Of a stretch of DNA of 64,000 bases, positions 1-8,900 are shown piece by piece. The position numbers and the translations under genes were made by a program. The notes beneath the pieces are model-generated. The model did no database searches. It was given only the letters and a program-made list of their open reading frames with translations, and was not told where the DNA came from. Numbering within the stretch: position 1 is the first letter of the stretch; each line of letters starts with the position of its first letter. Location: the NCBI RefSeq assembly GCF_002210435.1, contig NZ_MZMV01000006.1, positions 62,001 to 126,000 on the forward strand, in the 5' to 3' direction. The DNA comes from Micromonospora wenchangensis (GTDB lineage: Bacteria; Actinomycetota; Actinomycetes; Mycobacteriales; Micromonosporaceae).

Positions 1-518
1 TCGTGGCCCGGTTCGGCCGGGGCAGGGCCATCGCGCTCGGCCTCGGTCTGGCCGCCGCGGGGCTGGCCGGGGTGGCGGCGGCCGCGCACGCGCCGTACCT
101 GTGGCTCGGGTTGGCGCTCGTGCCCATCGGCCTCGGCATCGGGCTGGCGATGACGCTGACCGGCGACGCCATCATCTCGGCCGCACCCCCGCGCAAGGCC
201 GGTTCCGTCTCGGCGATCACCGAGACCGCCAACGAACTCGGCGTGGTACTGGGCATCGCGGTGCTGGGCTCCCTGCTGTCGCTGGTCTACCGGCACGCGG
301 TGAGCGTGCCGTCCGGGCTGCCGGCCGCCGACGCGGCCCGGGTCCGTGACTCGCTGGGCTCGGCGCTACAGGTGCTGCCGCCGCAGGCCGCCGCCGGCGC
401 CCGGGACGCGTTCATCACCGGCGTGCAGGTCACCTCGTCGCTCGCCGCGGTGCTGACCCTCGGCGCGGCGGCGCTGGCCTGGGTGCTGATCCCGTCGCCG
501 CGCCCGCCCCGGCCGTAG
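1..518 (+). CDS. MFS drug-efflux transporter, C-terminal part (5' end outside window)
   Basis: The last 171 or so residues of an inner-membrane proton-coupled exporter of the major facilitator superfamily, most likely the 14-helix DHA2 (EmrB/QacA) group. The fragment shows about four hydrophobic helices (near fragment residues 10-28, 32-52, 78-98 and 140-163). The loop PPRKAGSVSAITETANELG before the third of these is the conserved A-G-x-x-x-A-x-x-x-x-x-x-x-G segment that precedes helix 13 in this group. The frame is open to the left edge, so the true start is not visible. A TetR repressor follows 13 bp later on the same strand, the usual pairing for a substrate-inducible efflux pump. Substrate cannot be told from the fragment. 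The family call is firm; the DHA2 assignment is inference. Confidence 0.85.
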   Translation, partial: VARFGRGRAIALGLGLAAAGLAGVAAAAHAPYLWLGLALVPIGLGIGLAMTLTGDAIISAAPPRKAGSVSAITETANELGVVLGIAVLGSLLSLVYRHAVSVPSGLPAADAARVRDSLGSALQVLPPQAAAGARDAFITGVQVTSSLAAVLTLGAAALAWVLIPSPRPPRP

Positions 519-531
519 GTACGGTGTCGCC

Positions 532-1113
532 GTGGGACGCACAGCCGGCCGGTCGCCGCAGGACACCAGACGTGCCCTGCTCGATGCCGCCGCGGACGTC
601 GTCCGCGCCCGGGGGATCCACGCCCCGCTGGACGACATCGCCCGCTTCGCCGGCGTGTCCAAGGGCGGGCTGATCTACCACTTCGCCAGCAAGGACGACC
701 TGATCCTGGAACTGGCCCGCGACCAGCTCGCCGCCTTCCAGGCCGGCATCGACGCCGCGCTGGACCCCACGGACACCGCACCGGGTCGGCTGACCCGGGC
801 CTACCTGCGCGCCTCGGTCGCGCCCGCCGGCGACGACGCCGCCGTACGTGCCTCGATGGCGCTGGTCACCCAGCTCATGACGCTGCCCGCGGTCGCCGAA
901 CTCGCCCGCGCCGACGCGGAACGGCTGGCGGCGGCCCTCGCCGCCGACGGGCTGCCCGCCGACGTGCTGGCGCTCGTGGTGGCGGCGGCGGACGGCATGA
1001 GCAGCGCGCCCCTATGGGGTGCCCCGACGCACACCCCCGCCCACCGGCGACTGCTGGAACGGCTGCTGCACCTGACCCGGCACCCGCACCTGTGGGAGAC
1101 GCTCACGCCCTGA
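532..1113 (+). CDS. TetR-family transcriptional regulator
   Basis: A 193-residue one-component repressor. Residues 10-57 form the TetR helix-turn-helix: TRRALLDAAADVVRARG leads into LDDIARFAGVSKGGLIYHF, with the characteristic recognition-helix end YHF-x-SKDDL. The remaining 130 residues are the helical ligand-binding and dimerisation domain; the C-terminal part resembles the TetR_C domains found in regulators of efflux pumps. The GTG start at 532 places the HTH at the usual distance from the N-terminus. It lies 13 bp after an MFS exporter and probably forms an operon with it, so the likely role is ligand-relieved repression of that exporter. The ligand is unknown. Confidence 0.9.
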   Translation: MGRTAGRSPQDTRRALLDAAADVVRARGIHAPLDDIARFAGVSKGGLIYHFASKDDLILELARDQLAAFQAGIDAALDPTDTAPGRLTRAYLRASVAPAGDDAAVRASMALVTQLMTLPAVAELARADAERLAAALAADGLPADVLALVVAAADGMSSAPLWGAPTHTPAHRRLLERLLHLTRHPHLWETLTP

Positions 1114-1248
1114 GCCGGGCGACCCGCGCGGCCCGTCACGGCCGCGACGTCGGCAGCTGTCGACGCCCCGCCGCAGGCGGTATCCTCATCCACTCTCGTC
1201 GATCGGCGAGGTGGTTTCGTTCCGCTCCGCACACCCTTCGGAGGCACG

Positions 1249-1923
1249 ATGAGGTTCCGCATCGCCCGTACGCTCGGCGCACTCGCGCTCGTGCTGGGAG
1301 CCGTCGCCGTACCGGCGACCCCGGCCGCCGCGCACGACACCGCCGACGCGATCGCGGTCTACCCGCCGATCCAGGACTCGTCCACCTGGAACAGGTTCGG
1401 CGGGTCCGGGCCGGCCAACCACCACATCGTGTTCGGCAACTGGGGCTACACCAACGACTGGGCGGTCGACATCTACCGCAACCCGGGGGCCACCGTCGTC
1501 TCCCCGTTCGGCACCAAGACCGCGGCCGGCCATCCGGTCGCGGTCACCGTGGTCACCGTCCGTCCGGGCTGCGCGACCGGGAACCTCGCCGACGGCGGCT
1601 ACCGGATCGGACTGGAGGCCCGGGACACCACGACCGGCGGGGTGGTCGGCCGGGCGGACGTGATGCACGTGAACAACAAGCCCGGCGGCGTGGTCGTCGG
1701 CGCCTCGGTCGGCCCGTGGACCAAGCTCGGCGAGACCGGCCGGTTCCGGTACTCCAGCTGTTACCAGGTCAACGGGGACAGCGGCGCGCACATCCACCTT
1801 GAGGTGATCAACCAGCACCGGTACTCCTGCTACGTCAACCGCGCCGCCGACACCGCCCTGACCGACCTGACCGTGGTCGGCCGGATCGGCGTCCACTACT
1901 CCGGCCAGCGCGCCGCCTGCTGA
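1249..1923 (+). CDS. Secreted protein with LytM/M23 peptidase-like fold
   Basis: A 224-residue exported protein. Residues 1-28 are a signal peptide (RIAR basic end, hydrophobic core, cleavage near PAAAHD). The mature part carries two segments that match the zinc site of M23 endopeptidases: DWAVDIY (Asp70 to Asp74) followed by NPGATVVSPF, and HIHLEV (His181 and His183) at the place of the family HxHFE. In classical M23 enzymes the first ligand pair is His-x3-Asp; here the first position is Asp70, so the metal site would be D-D-H instead of H-D-H if active. Two or more Cys residues (103, 171, 193, 224 region) suggest disulfides. Start ATG 1249 follows GGAGG. It may cut peptidoglycan or act as a non-catalytic M23 homologue; the fold call is moderately sure, the activity is not. 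Confidence 0.6.
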   Translation: MRFRIARTLGALALVLGAVAVPATPAAAHDTADAIAVYPPIQDSSTWNRFGGSGPANHHIVFGNWGYTNDWAVDIYRNPGATVVSPFGTKTAAGHPVAVTVVTVRPGCATGNLADGGYRIGLEARDTTTGGVVGRADVMHVNNKPGGVVVGASVGPWTKLGETGRFRYSSCYQVNGDSGAHIHLEVINQHRYSCYVNRAADTALTDLTVVGRIGVHYSGQRAAC

Positions 1924-2138
1924 CCACGGCCGGAGGCGGGACGACCGGTCCGTCACCGACGGTCGGCGTCGCCGCCGCCCGCCGGGGCCGGGTCCGTGCC
2001 GGACGCTGTCGGTTGGTCGGCAGTGTCCGGGCACGGACAGTGGCCGCCAGGTGACGCCGGGTCCCACCCATGATGGGTCACGTCGACGTGCCGTCGCGAC
2101 AGGCCGGCGGACGGGACACCCCGGTCAGGAGGATGGGC

Positions 2139-2549
2139 ATGCCGTTCGAGGTCGACTTCAACTGGGCATCGCAGGCCGTCATCGAGACGGTGGCCGTGCC
2201 GTTCCCGTCCCTGGAGACACCACCCGGTGTGGTCGTCGCCGACCCCGCCGTCCCGCAACTGGCGTTCCAGCACTCCGGCCCGGTGACGGTCACGATGCTC
2301 GGCTGCGGCCGGTGGAACCGCGACTCCAGCTACCGGTTCAACGCCGGCTGCAACCAGGAACCGCACCACGCGGCGGCGATCGGTGAGGTCGGGGTGCTCG
2401 CCGCCGCGGAGGCGCAGCGGTTGGAGGCGTGGTTCCTCCAGCGGTATCCGAACTCCGACCCGGTGGTGCTGAAAAACGGCGGGAAGTGGAACCTCACCCT
2501 CAAGCGCAACGGTGCGGTCTTCAACTTCCACGTCGGCGTCCACGACTGA
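2139..2549 (+). CDS. Hypothetical protein, 136 aa
   Basis: Not recognised. ATG 2139 is chosen because a perfect AGGAGG lies at 2127-2132, six bases upstream; the frame is open further upstream (to 2070) but those codons lack a ribosome site. The product, MPFEVDFNWASQ onward, has no signal peptide or membrane helix. It is rich in Trp, Asn and aromatic residues and has a pattern of alternating hydrophobic segments compatible with a small beta-rich domain. It ends in FNFHVGVHD. No operon partner is close: the upstream gene ends 215 bp before and the next start is 137 bp after, so it is probably monocistronic. Coding potential is good by third-position GC. Confidence 0.6.
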   Translation: MPFEVDFNWASQAVIETVAVPFPSLETPPGVVVADPAVPQLAFQHSGPVTVTMLGCGRWNRDSSYRFNAGCNQEPHHAAAIGEVGVLAAAEAQRLEAWFLQRYPNSDPVVLKNGGKWNLTLKRNGAVFNFHVGVHD

Positions 2550-2686
2550 CACCTCCCGTACGGGCGCGGGGCGGCCGGGCCGCCCCGCGCCGGCCGCCCG
2601 GGGCCTGCCCGAACGGTGGATCAGGGGCCGGCCACTGTGGACTTACGATCGGTCACAGTCCCGTCACCCCTGCGGAAGGACCTCCC

Positions 2687-2947
2687 ATGCCCCAGCCGAT
2701 GCGTCGCCGGCTCACCCGACTCGCGGTGGTCGCCACCGCGGCGGCCGCCGTCAGTCTCACCGTCCAGCCGGCCCCGGCCGTCGCCGTGCCGTGGGACTGG
2801 AACGGTGCCTTCGCCACGTACGAGGAGTGCGAGGAGTACCGCATCACCGCCAGCTACTGGGGCGAGGTCGCCAACAGCTGCGTCTACCGCACCCTGCCCG
2901 ACAGCCAGTACAACGGCTGGTACTTCCGGGCCGCGATCGCGGGCTGA
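2687..2947 (+). CDS. Small secreted protein, 86 aa
   Basis: A short exported protein too small to assign. Residues 1-34 are a signal peptide: MPQPMRRRLTRL basic end, an Ala/Val-rich core and a cleavage site near AVAVP. The mature chain of about 52 residues begins PWDWNGAFATYEECEEYR and contains two Cys residues (Cys47 region and Cys64 region), probably one disulfide, plus many Tyr and Trp. It resembles the many small Cys-paired secreted proteins of actinomycetes that have no known role. ATG 2687 follows GGAAGGA. It stands alone between unrelated genes and faces the next gene tail to tail. Confidence 0.65.
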   Translation: MPQPMRRRLTRLAVVATAAAAVSLTVQPAPAVAVPWDWNGAFATYEECEEYRITASYWGEVANSCVYRTLPDSQYNGWYFRAAIAG

Positions 2948-3040
2948 GCCCCGACGACGGATCCCCCGCCCGTCGGAGGTCCACCGCTTCCGACACACCT
3001 GACGGGCGGTCACCCCGGCGCGGGTGGCCGCCCGCTCCGG

Positions 3041-3991
3041 TCAGCTCTGCTGGTAGTTGACGGCGGCGAACCCGCACGACCGGTGCAGGTGCAGGTAGTA
3101 CGCGCCCTCGCCGTACTCGTCCAGGTCCGCGCCGCCGACCAGGCCGACGTAGTCCATCGGTTGCCGGCACCCGGGGCAGTCGGGGTGTCCGGCGTCCTGG
3201 ATCCAGTCGGGTCGGCCGCCCAGCGTCGAGCCGCCCCGTTCCCACGCGCTGGCCTGGTAGGGGCTCTGCCGGACCTCCCCGAGGACGGGCAGCAGGGCGG
3301 GCGGATCCTCCGTACCGGCGGGGCCGAGATGGTCGGGGCGGGTGTTTCCGGTCCACCAGTCGGTGCCGCCGTCCGGTGTGACCCGGCTGTACAGCGTGGT
3401 GTAACAGGCGCAGAAGTGGCACGTTGCGATCACCAGGCGGCCGGACCAGCCGGTGTGCGCCAACGCGACACCGACGGCGGGCTCCGCCGGGTCCAGGTCC
3501 GCGGCCGTCCACAGCGGCGACGCGCACCACGGGCAGGTCGCCGCGTCCGGCCGCCGTGGTGCCTCGCGCATGATCCACTCGTACGCGGTGTCACCGCACA
3601 GGTCCCGCCGGTGGCCCTGCGGGTCGACCGTCCAGCCGCCCTCCCGGGCGTAGTCCAGGATGTCGACGTGCAGCGTGTCCGCGCCGGGCGGGGGCTGGGC
3701 CGACCAGCGACGCAGGGCGTCCCCGGCCAGTGGGTGGGCGGTGTGCGCCAGGGCGACCAGCAGGTGGTTGAGCTGCCCCGGTGTCCGCCCGCCGTCGACC
3801 CGCGCGACGACCCGACGGACCACGTCGGCGTCCGCCGCCCGGTACAGCTTTCCTGGCCACAGCACGTCGTGGTCGAGCAGCGCGCCCAGGTGCGGCGTCA
3901 GCCTGCCGGGCTCGGTGTCCGCGACCAGGGACAGCTCCTCGACCGCGTCGTCGTCACCGACGGTGACCTGCCGGACCAGCTCCTCGATCAT
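3041..3991 (-). CDS. Hypothetical protein with zinc-ribbon CxxC pairs
   Basis: A cytosolic protein of 316 residues, function unknown. Residues 1-120 are helical and repetitive in the way of short HEAT-like repeats (TPHLGALLDHDVLW, TPGQLNHLLVALAHTAHPLAGDALRRW). The C-terminal half has three Cys pairs, CPWC near 160, CHFC near 195 and CPGC near 277, the last followed by MDYVGLVGGADLDEYGEGAYY; this resembles the metal-binding C-terminus of YwqG/DUF1963-type proteins. One or two zinc sites are therefore likely. ATG 3991 starts just after an empty 53-bp gap from the next minus-strand gene. It is probably transcribed alone. I do not assign a function. Confidence 0.65.
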   Translation of the reverse strand: MIEELVRQVTVGDDDAVEELSLVADTEPGRLTPHLGALLDHDVLWPGKLYRAADADVVRRVVARVDGGRTPGQLNHLLVALAHTAHPLAGDALRRWSAQPPPGADTLHVDILDYAREGGWTVDPQGHRRDLCGDTAYEWIMREAPRRPDAATCPWCASPLWTAADLDPAEPAVGVALAHTGWSGRLVIATCHFCACYTTLYSRVTPDGGTDWWTGNTRPDHLGPAGTEDPPALLPVLGEVRQSPYQASAWERGGSTLGGRPDWIQDAGHPDCPGCRQPMDYVGLVGGADLDEYGEGAYYLHLHRSCGFAAVNYQQS

Positions 3992-4044
3992 GGGGCGATG
4001 CTAGCCATCCGGGACCCGGCCCGCCGTGGGGGCACCGGCCCTGC

Positions 4045-4743
4045 TCATACGGTGAACGCGGGTCCGGGCCGGCCGATGCCGATCCGGCCGTTGGTCAGGC
4101 GGTGCTCGAACGTCACCCCGAGCTCCTCCTCCCAGCACCGCATGATGTCCTGTTCACCCTCCCGGTCGATGTCGTCGAGCACGACGGCGAAGTCCTCGGC
4201 GAACAGCGCGGCGAAGAAGGGTCCGGCGGGATGGCGGGCGTGCGCGTTGGCTGCCCGGTAGGCGGGCGGCCCGTCGACGACGAGCAGGTCGACGGCCCGG
4301 CCCGTGGTCATCTCCGCGAGGCGGCGCTGCTCGTACCAGGTCGACTCCTCGTCCGGCCAGCGGGACTCGACAGGCGTCAGGGGGGCGTGCACCACGGTCA
4401 CCACGTCGCCGAGGCCCTCGCGCGCCAGCTCCTGACCGAGTAGTTCCGCCCAGCGTTCGTCGTGCTCCACGGTCCAGAGGTGCCCGCCGCGCTGCCGCAG
4501 CAGCCGGCCGATGTAGAAGGTGGAGACCCCACCGCCCAGCTCGACGACGGACCGACGTCGGTTCACCATGATCTCGTTGAGCACCGCGACCACCCCGCTC
4601 GGTCGCATGGCGCTCGCGCTCCACGGCAGGTACGTCAGCGACAGCGGGGCCAGCGTCTGCATGGCCAGCAGGTCGTTGCGTTGGAGTTCGTTGCGTTGCA
4701 GCGACGGACGGTGGCGCTGCTCGTACTCAGGTCGCGCGCTCAC
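4045..4743 (-). CDS. SAM-dependent methyltransferase, class I
   Basis: A 232-residue protein with a Rossmann-type SAM site: VVELGGGVSTFYIGRLL is motif I and WTVEHDERWAELL is the acidic strand-2 end that binds the ribose. VDLLVVDGPPAY is the motif IV region and VVLDDIDR a later strand. The architecture is like bacterial class I methyltransferases of the macrocin-O-methyltransferase/FkbM neighbourhood, which act on sugars and other hydroxyls. The start is GTG 4743, overlapping the stop of the upstream glycosyltransferase (GTGA), so the two are translationally coupled. A longer reading upstream is an artefact of the open frame inside the glycosyltransferase. The pair probably modifies one common acceptor: sugar transfer followed by methylation, or the reverse. 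The acceptor is unknown. Confidence 0.75.
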   Translation of the reverse strand: MSARPEYEQRHRPSLQRNELQRNDLLAMQTLAPLSLTYLPWSASAMRPSGVVAVLNEIMVNRRRSVVELGGGVSTFYIGRLLRQRGGHLWTVEHDERWAELLGQELAREGLGDVVTVVHAPLTPVESRWPDEESTWYEQRRLAEMTTGRAVDLLVVDGPPAYRAANAHARHPAGPFFAALFAEDFAVVLDDIDREGEQDIMRCWEEELGVTFEHRLTNGRIGIGRPGPAFTV

Positions 4744-5561
4744 CGTGCCACCATCCCCACCAGCCAGGAGGGCAGCAGACCCTCGTCGAGCAGGTCCAGG
4801 ACCACCGTCTTGGCCAGGGCGGAGGCGAAGTGCACCTGGGCCGCCCCGCTGGGTGAGCGCAGCCGCGACAGGAGCCGGGAACGTTCCCGCCGGTAGCTGG
4901 CCGACTGCCTGCCGTGGGTGCGGAAGTCGTCCGTCCAGCGGTTCAGCTCGCAGAAGTTGCTGACCCTCGGCGCGAAGTTCTCGAACAGGACCGCCCCGTG
5001 GTCGAGCCCGACGGTGTCCGGTTCCAGGAGCTGGACGAGGGTCCAGTAGTACTGGTCGCTCGTGCCGTGCAACCGGTCCGTGTCGACCTGGTGCGCCCGC
5101 AGCCGGTTCAGCAGCGGGAAACGTCCGCTCGGCGGGTCCGGATACGCCGCGCACAGGGCGAGGAGGTCACCGGCGGGCCCGAGGAAACCGCCGCTGTTGA
5201 GGTACGGGTACGGGCCGACGGGCGGGTCCTCGTGCAACGCGAGCCCGACGGGGCCCATCGGCCAGCTGTTCGGCTCGGCGCTGAACACCACCCGTTGCGG
5301 GAAACCCGCGTACGCCGTGCGGATGTACTCCTCCCCGCGCAGCAGGAGCGTGTCGTACGCGTCGGTGAACAGCACCAGTTCGTCCGGTGGGACGTGCCGG
5401 GCGAGGTGGTCGGTGAGCAGCGCCCGCTTGTCCCGGGGCCGGAACCCCCGCTGCCGGCCCTCCAGGACGACCAGTTCGAGCCCCACCGCCGCGCAGGACG
5501 GCTCCAGCAGCCGCCGCAGGAAGGGGTGTTCGAGGTCGGTGGCGATCGTGATGACCCTCAT
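4740..5561 (-). CDS. PLOD-like glycosyltransferase
   Basis: A 273-residue protein resembling the glycosyltransferase domain of procollagen galactosyltransferases and lysyl hydroxylases (PLOD-type fold, GT25-neighbour). Visible elements are the metal-binding FTDAYDTLLL near residue 85, with the D-x-D, YLNSGGFLGPA near 145, and SDQYYWT near 185, all in the family order; an N-terminal strand RVITIATD opens a GT-A fold. ATG 5561 is preferred to an upstream in-frame ATG because the fold begins at once (MRVITIATDLEHPFL). It is the first gene of a two-gene minus-strand operon with the overlapping methyltransferase and is divergent from the polyketide synthase. Whether it belongs to that cluster is unclear. 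Bacterial members of this family are little studied. Confidence 0.75.
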   Translation of the reverse strand: MRVITIATDLEHPFLRRLLEPSCAAVGLELVVLEGRQRGFRPRDKRALLTDHLARHVPPDELVLFTDAYDTLLLRGEEYIRTAYAGFPQRVVFSAEPNSWPMGPVGLALHEDPPVGPYPYLNSGGFLGPAGDLLALCAAYPDPPSGRFPLLNRLRAHQVDTDRLHGTSDQYYWTLVQLLEPDTVGLDHGAVLFENFAPRVSNFCELNRWTDDFRTHGRQSASYRRERSRLLSRLRSPSGAAQVHFASALAKTVVLDLLDEGLLPSWLVGMVAR

Positions 5562-5722
5562 GGTCGGCGTCCAATCGTGCTGCCGGTTCGTGCCGTTGGA
5601 CCGCACCGGATGCGCCCTGGTGCCCGACCTGTGGGCCCGGACGGACCGGCTGCCAAACTATCCATCCACGACGGTCGTTGTCGACCCACGGCGTCCGCCC
5701 CGGCCTCCCGCGAGAGCTGTCG

Positions 5723-5740
5723 TCGAGCCGTTCTCAAGGA
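5723..5740 (+). promoter_or_regulatory. SARP-type heptamer pair, distal PKS box
   Basis: TCGAGCC, four bases GTTC, then TCAAGGA: two heptamers at an 11-bp period. The first equals the published DnrI-type consensus TCGAGC(G/C). The next 14 bases repeat almost exactly 109 bp downstream and again before the KASIII operon. Binding by the cluster SARP is inference. Confidence 0.65.
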
Positions 5741-5831
5741 CGAGGTCACCGCCGACCGCACCCGGATGGAAACCGCGCCGGTGGCCCCGACCGGAAGGCG
5801 AGCGGGTCTGCCCACCGGCGTCCGTGGTTTC

Positions 5832-5849
5832 TCGAGCCGTTCCCAAGCG
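5832..5849 (+). promoter_or_regulatory. SARP-type heptamer pair, proximal PKS box
   Basis: TCGAGCC, spacer GTTC, then CCAAGCG. Eight bases after the second heptamer lies GAGACT (5858-5863), a weak -10, which is the spacing known for SARP-activated promoters; transcription would start about 35 bp before the PKS ATG. Repeats the sequence at 5723 with few changes. Confidence 0.65.
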
Positions 5850-5904
5850 GTGGCCGGGAGACTCGGGGCGCAGCCAGCACACGACGCCGAGGAAGGCGGG
5901 GCGG

Positions 5905-8900
5905 ATGACCGGACGGGACGAGTCGGCACACGCACGGGCCGGGACACCGGGCGGAACCCCGGTCGCCGTGGTGGGCATCGGCTGCCGGTTCCCCGGCGCC
6001 GACGGGTTGGCGCAGTTCTGGCGTCTGCTCAGCGACGGCGGCGACGCGATCACCGACGTGCCGGCCAGCCGGTACGACATCGACGCCTACCACGACCCGC
6101 GACCGGGCACGCCGAACCGGATCGTCAGCCGCCGGGGCGGCTTCCTCGACCAGATCGACCAGTTCGACGCCGGCTACTTCGGGGTGGCACCCCGGGAGGC
6201 GGAACGGATGGACCCCCAACAGCGGCTGCTGCTGGAGACCGCCGCCGAGGCGCTGGCCGACGCCGGCCTGACCCGCGACCGGCTGTCCACCACCCGCACC
6301 GGCGTCTACGTCGGCGGCATGTCCTCGGCGTACGGGCAACTGCTCAGCGACGCGTCGGTGCTGGACCTGCACGCGGCGACCGGCGGCGCGCGCAGCTTCC
6401 TGGCCGGCCGGGTGTCCTTCGCCTTCGACCTGCGCGGCCCCAGCATGGCGGTGGACTGCGCCTGCTCCTCCAGCCTGGCGGCGCTGCACCTGGCCTACCA
6501 GAGCGTACGCAACGGGGAGACCCAACTGGCGCTGGCCGGCGGGGTGAACCTGGTGATCGCCCCCGAGGAGACCATCCCGTTCTCGGCGGCCCGGATGCTC
6601 GCCGCCGACGGCCGGTGCAAGTTCGGCAGCGCCCACGGCGACGGCTTCGTCCGCAGCGAGGGCGTGGCGGTGCTGGTGCTCAAACCGCTGGACCGGGCCG
6701 AGGCCGACGGCGACGCCGTCCACGCGGTGATCTACGGGTCCGCGGTCGGCAACGACGGCCAGTCCGGCGGCTACCTGCTCACGCCCTCCCAGCCCGGCCA
6801 GGAGGAGACACTGCGCGCGGCGTACGCCGACGCGGGCGTGCCCGCCACGCTGGTGGACTACGTGGAGGCGCACGGCACCGGTACCCCGGCCGGTGACCCG
6901 GTGGAGCTGGGCGCCCTCGGCGCGGTGACCGGCGCGGGCCGGGACGGGCACTGCCTGGTCGGCTCGGTCAAGACGAACATCGGCCACACCGAGGCCGCCG
7001 CCGGCCTGGCCGGGGTCATCAAGGCGGTGCTCGCGCTGCAGCACCGGGAGATCCCGCCGAGCCTGCACGCCGCCGAGCTGACCGACGCGGTCGACTGGGC
7101 GGGACTGCGGCTGCGCCTGGTGCGGGAGCGCACCCCCTGGCCGCAGACCGACCGGCCGGGCCTGGTCGGGGTCAGCTCGTTCGGCATCTCCGGCACCAAC
7201 GCCCACGTGGTGCTCGGCGAGTACACCGCACCGGCACCCGCACCCGCCGACGGGGACGAGCCCGACGGGGACGACACGCAGCTCCTGGTGCTCTCCGCAC
7301 CCGACCGGGAGGCGCTCACCGCCCTCGCCGCCGACTACGCGCGGTTCCTCGGACCGGGCGGCGACGGGCGGGACCTGCCGCTGCGCGACGTGTGCTTCAG
7401 CGCGGCCACCCGCCGCGACCACCACGAGAACCGGCTGACCGCGGTCGGCGCGTCACCCGACGACCTGGTCGAGCGGCTACGGGCGTACGCCGCCGGTGAG
7501 TCCCGGCCCCGGCTGGGCGTCACCGCGTCCGCACCGGTGGACGGTGACCGGCCCACCGTCGTCTTCGTCTTCCCCGGGCAGGGCTCGCAGTGGGACGGCA
7601 TGGGCCGCGAACTGCTGGCCCGCTCACCGGTCTTCCGCGACACGCTCACCCGCTGCGACGAGGTGATCCGTGCCGAGGTCGGCTGGTCGCTGCTGGCCCG
7701 GCTGACCGGCGAGACGGACGCCCCGGCGTCCATCGACACCGTCCAGCCGACCCTGTGGGCGATGCAGACCGCGCTCTGCGCGGTGCTGCGCGACTGGGGC
7801 ATCGAACCCGACCACGTGGTCGGGCACAGCATGGGTGAGGTGGCCGCGGCGGGCGCGGCGGGCGCACTCAGCCTCGCCGACGCCGGCGCGGTCATCTGCC
7901 GGCGCAGCCGGCTGCTGCGCACCGTCGCCGGGCGGGGCGTCATGTACTCGGTGGAGCTGTCCGCCGCCGACGCCCAGGCCGCCCTGGCCGGCCACGAGCA
8001 CCTCGTGTCCGTGGCGGTCAGCAACAGCCCCACCTCGACGGTCCTCTCCGGCGACCCGCAGGCGCTGGCCACCATCGTCGCGGGCCTCGACGGACGCGGC
8101 GTGTTCTGCCGGCAGGTCAGGGTCGACGTCGCCTCGCACAGCCCGCAGATGGACCAGCTCCGCGACGACCTGCTGGCCGGCCTCGGCGACGTCACCCCCC
8201 GCGCGGGGCACGTCCCGCTGTACTCCACCGTGGACGACGCCCGCTGCGACGGATCCGGCTGGGACGCCGCCTACTGGATCCGCAACCTGCGCGAACCGGT
8301 GCGGTTCGGGGCCGCGGTGGCACACCTCGCCGGAGCGGGCGACACGGTGTTCGTCGAGATCAGCCCGCACCCCATCCTGCTGCCGGCCATCCAGGAGACC
8401 CTGGCGGCGACCGGGACCGACGGTGCCGCCGTCGGCTGCCTGCGCCGCGACGAGCCGGAACGGGCCAACCTGCTCGACACCGTCGCCGCCCTGCACCGCG
8501 CCGGCTGCCCGGTCGACTGGCACCGGGTGGTCGGCGGGCCCCCGCCCCGCTACGTGCGGCTCCCGTCCTACCCGTGGCAGCGCCAGCGGTACTGGCTCAC
8601 CCCGACCCCGGCCGGACGACCGGCCCCGCACCGGGTGGACCGGGTCGTCGACCCGGCCCGCGAGCCGTACCTGCTCGACCACCTGGTGCAGGGCACCGTG
8701 GTCGTGCCCGGCACCGCGTACGTCGAGCTGCTGCACACCGCCGCCGCCGGGATCTGCGGCGGGCAGACACCCGTGCTGCGCGACATCCGCTACCTCGACG
8801 CGCTGTTCCTGCGTCCGGACCAGCCGCCGCCCGCGCTGTCCACCACGTTCACCCCGCGCGGGCCCGACACCTGGGACGTGGCGGTGACCGGGGCGGAGAC

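Larger units (their letters stand above)
5562..5904. other. Intergenic region between divergent glycosyltransferase and PKS
   Basis: A 343-bp gap with no gene. It must hold the promoters of both the minus-strand glycosyltransferase operon and the PKS. It is less GC-rich than the flanks around 5650-5690. It contains two near-identical SARP-type boxes (see separate entries) facing the PKS, a GGAAGG ribosome site at 5891-5896 and nothing else I can name. Confidence 0.7.

Noticed and set aside
5062..5904. Upstream extension of the PKS reading frame by 281 codons
   Set aside because: It overlaps the antisense glycosyltransferase and has no coding bias; ATG 5905 has a ribosome site and begins just before the KS domain.
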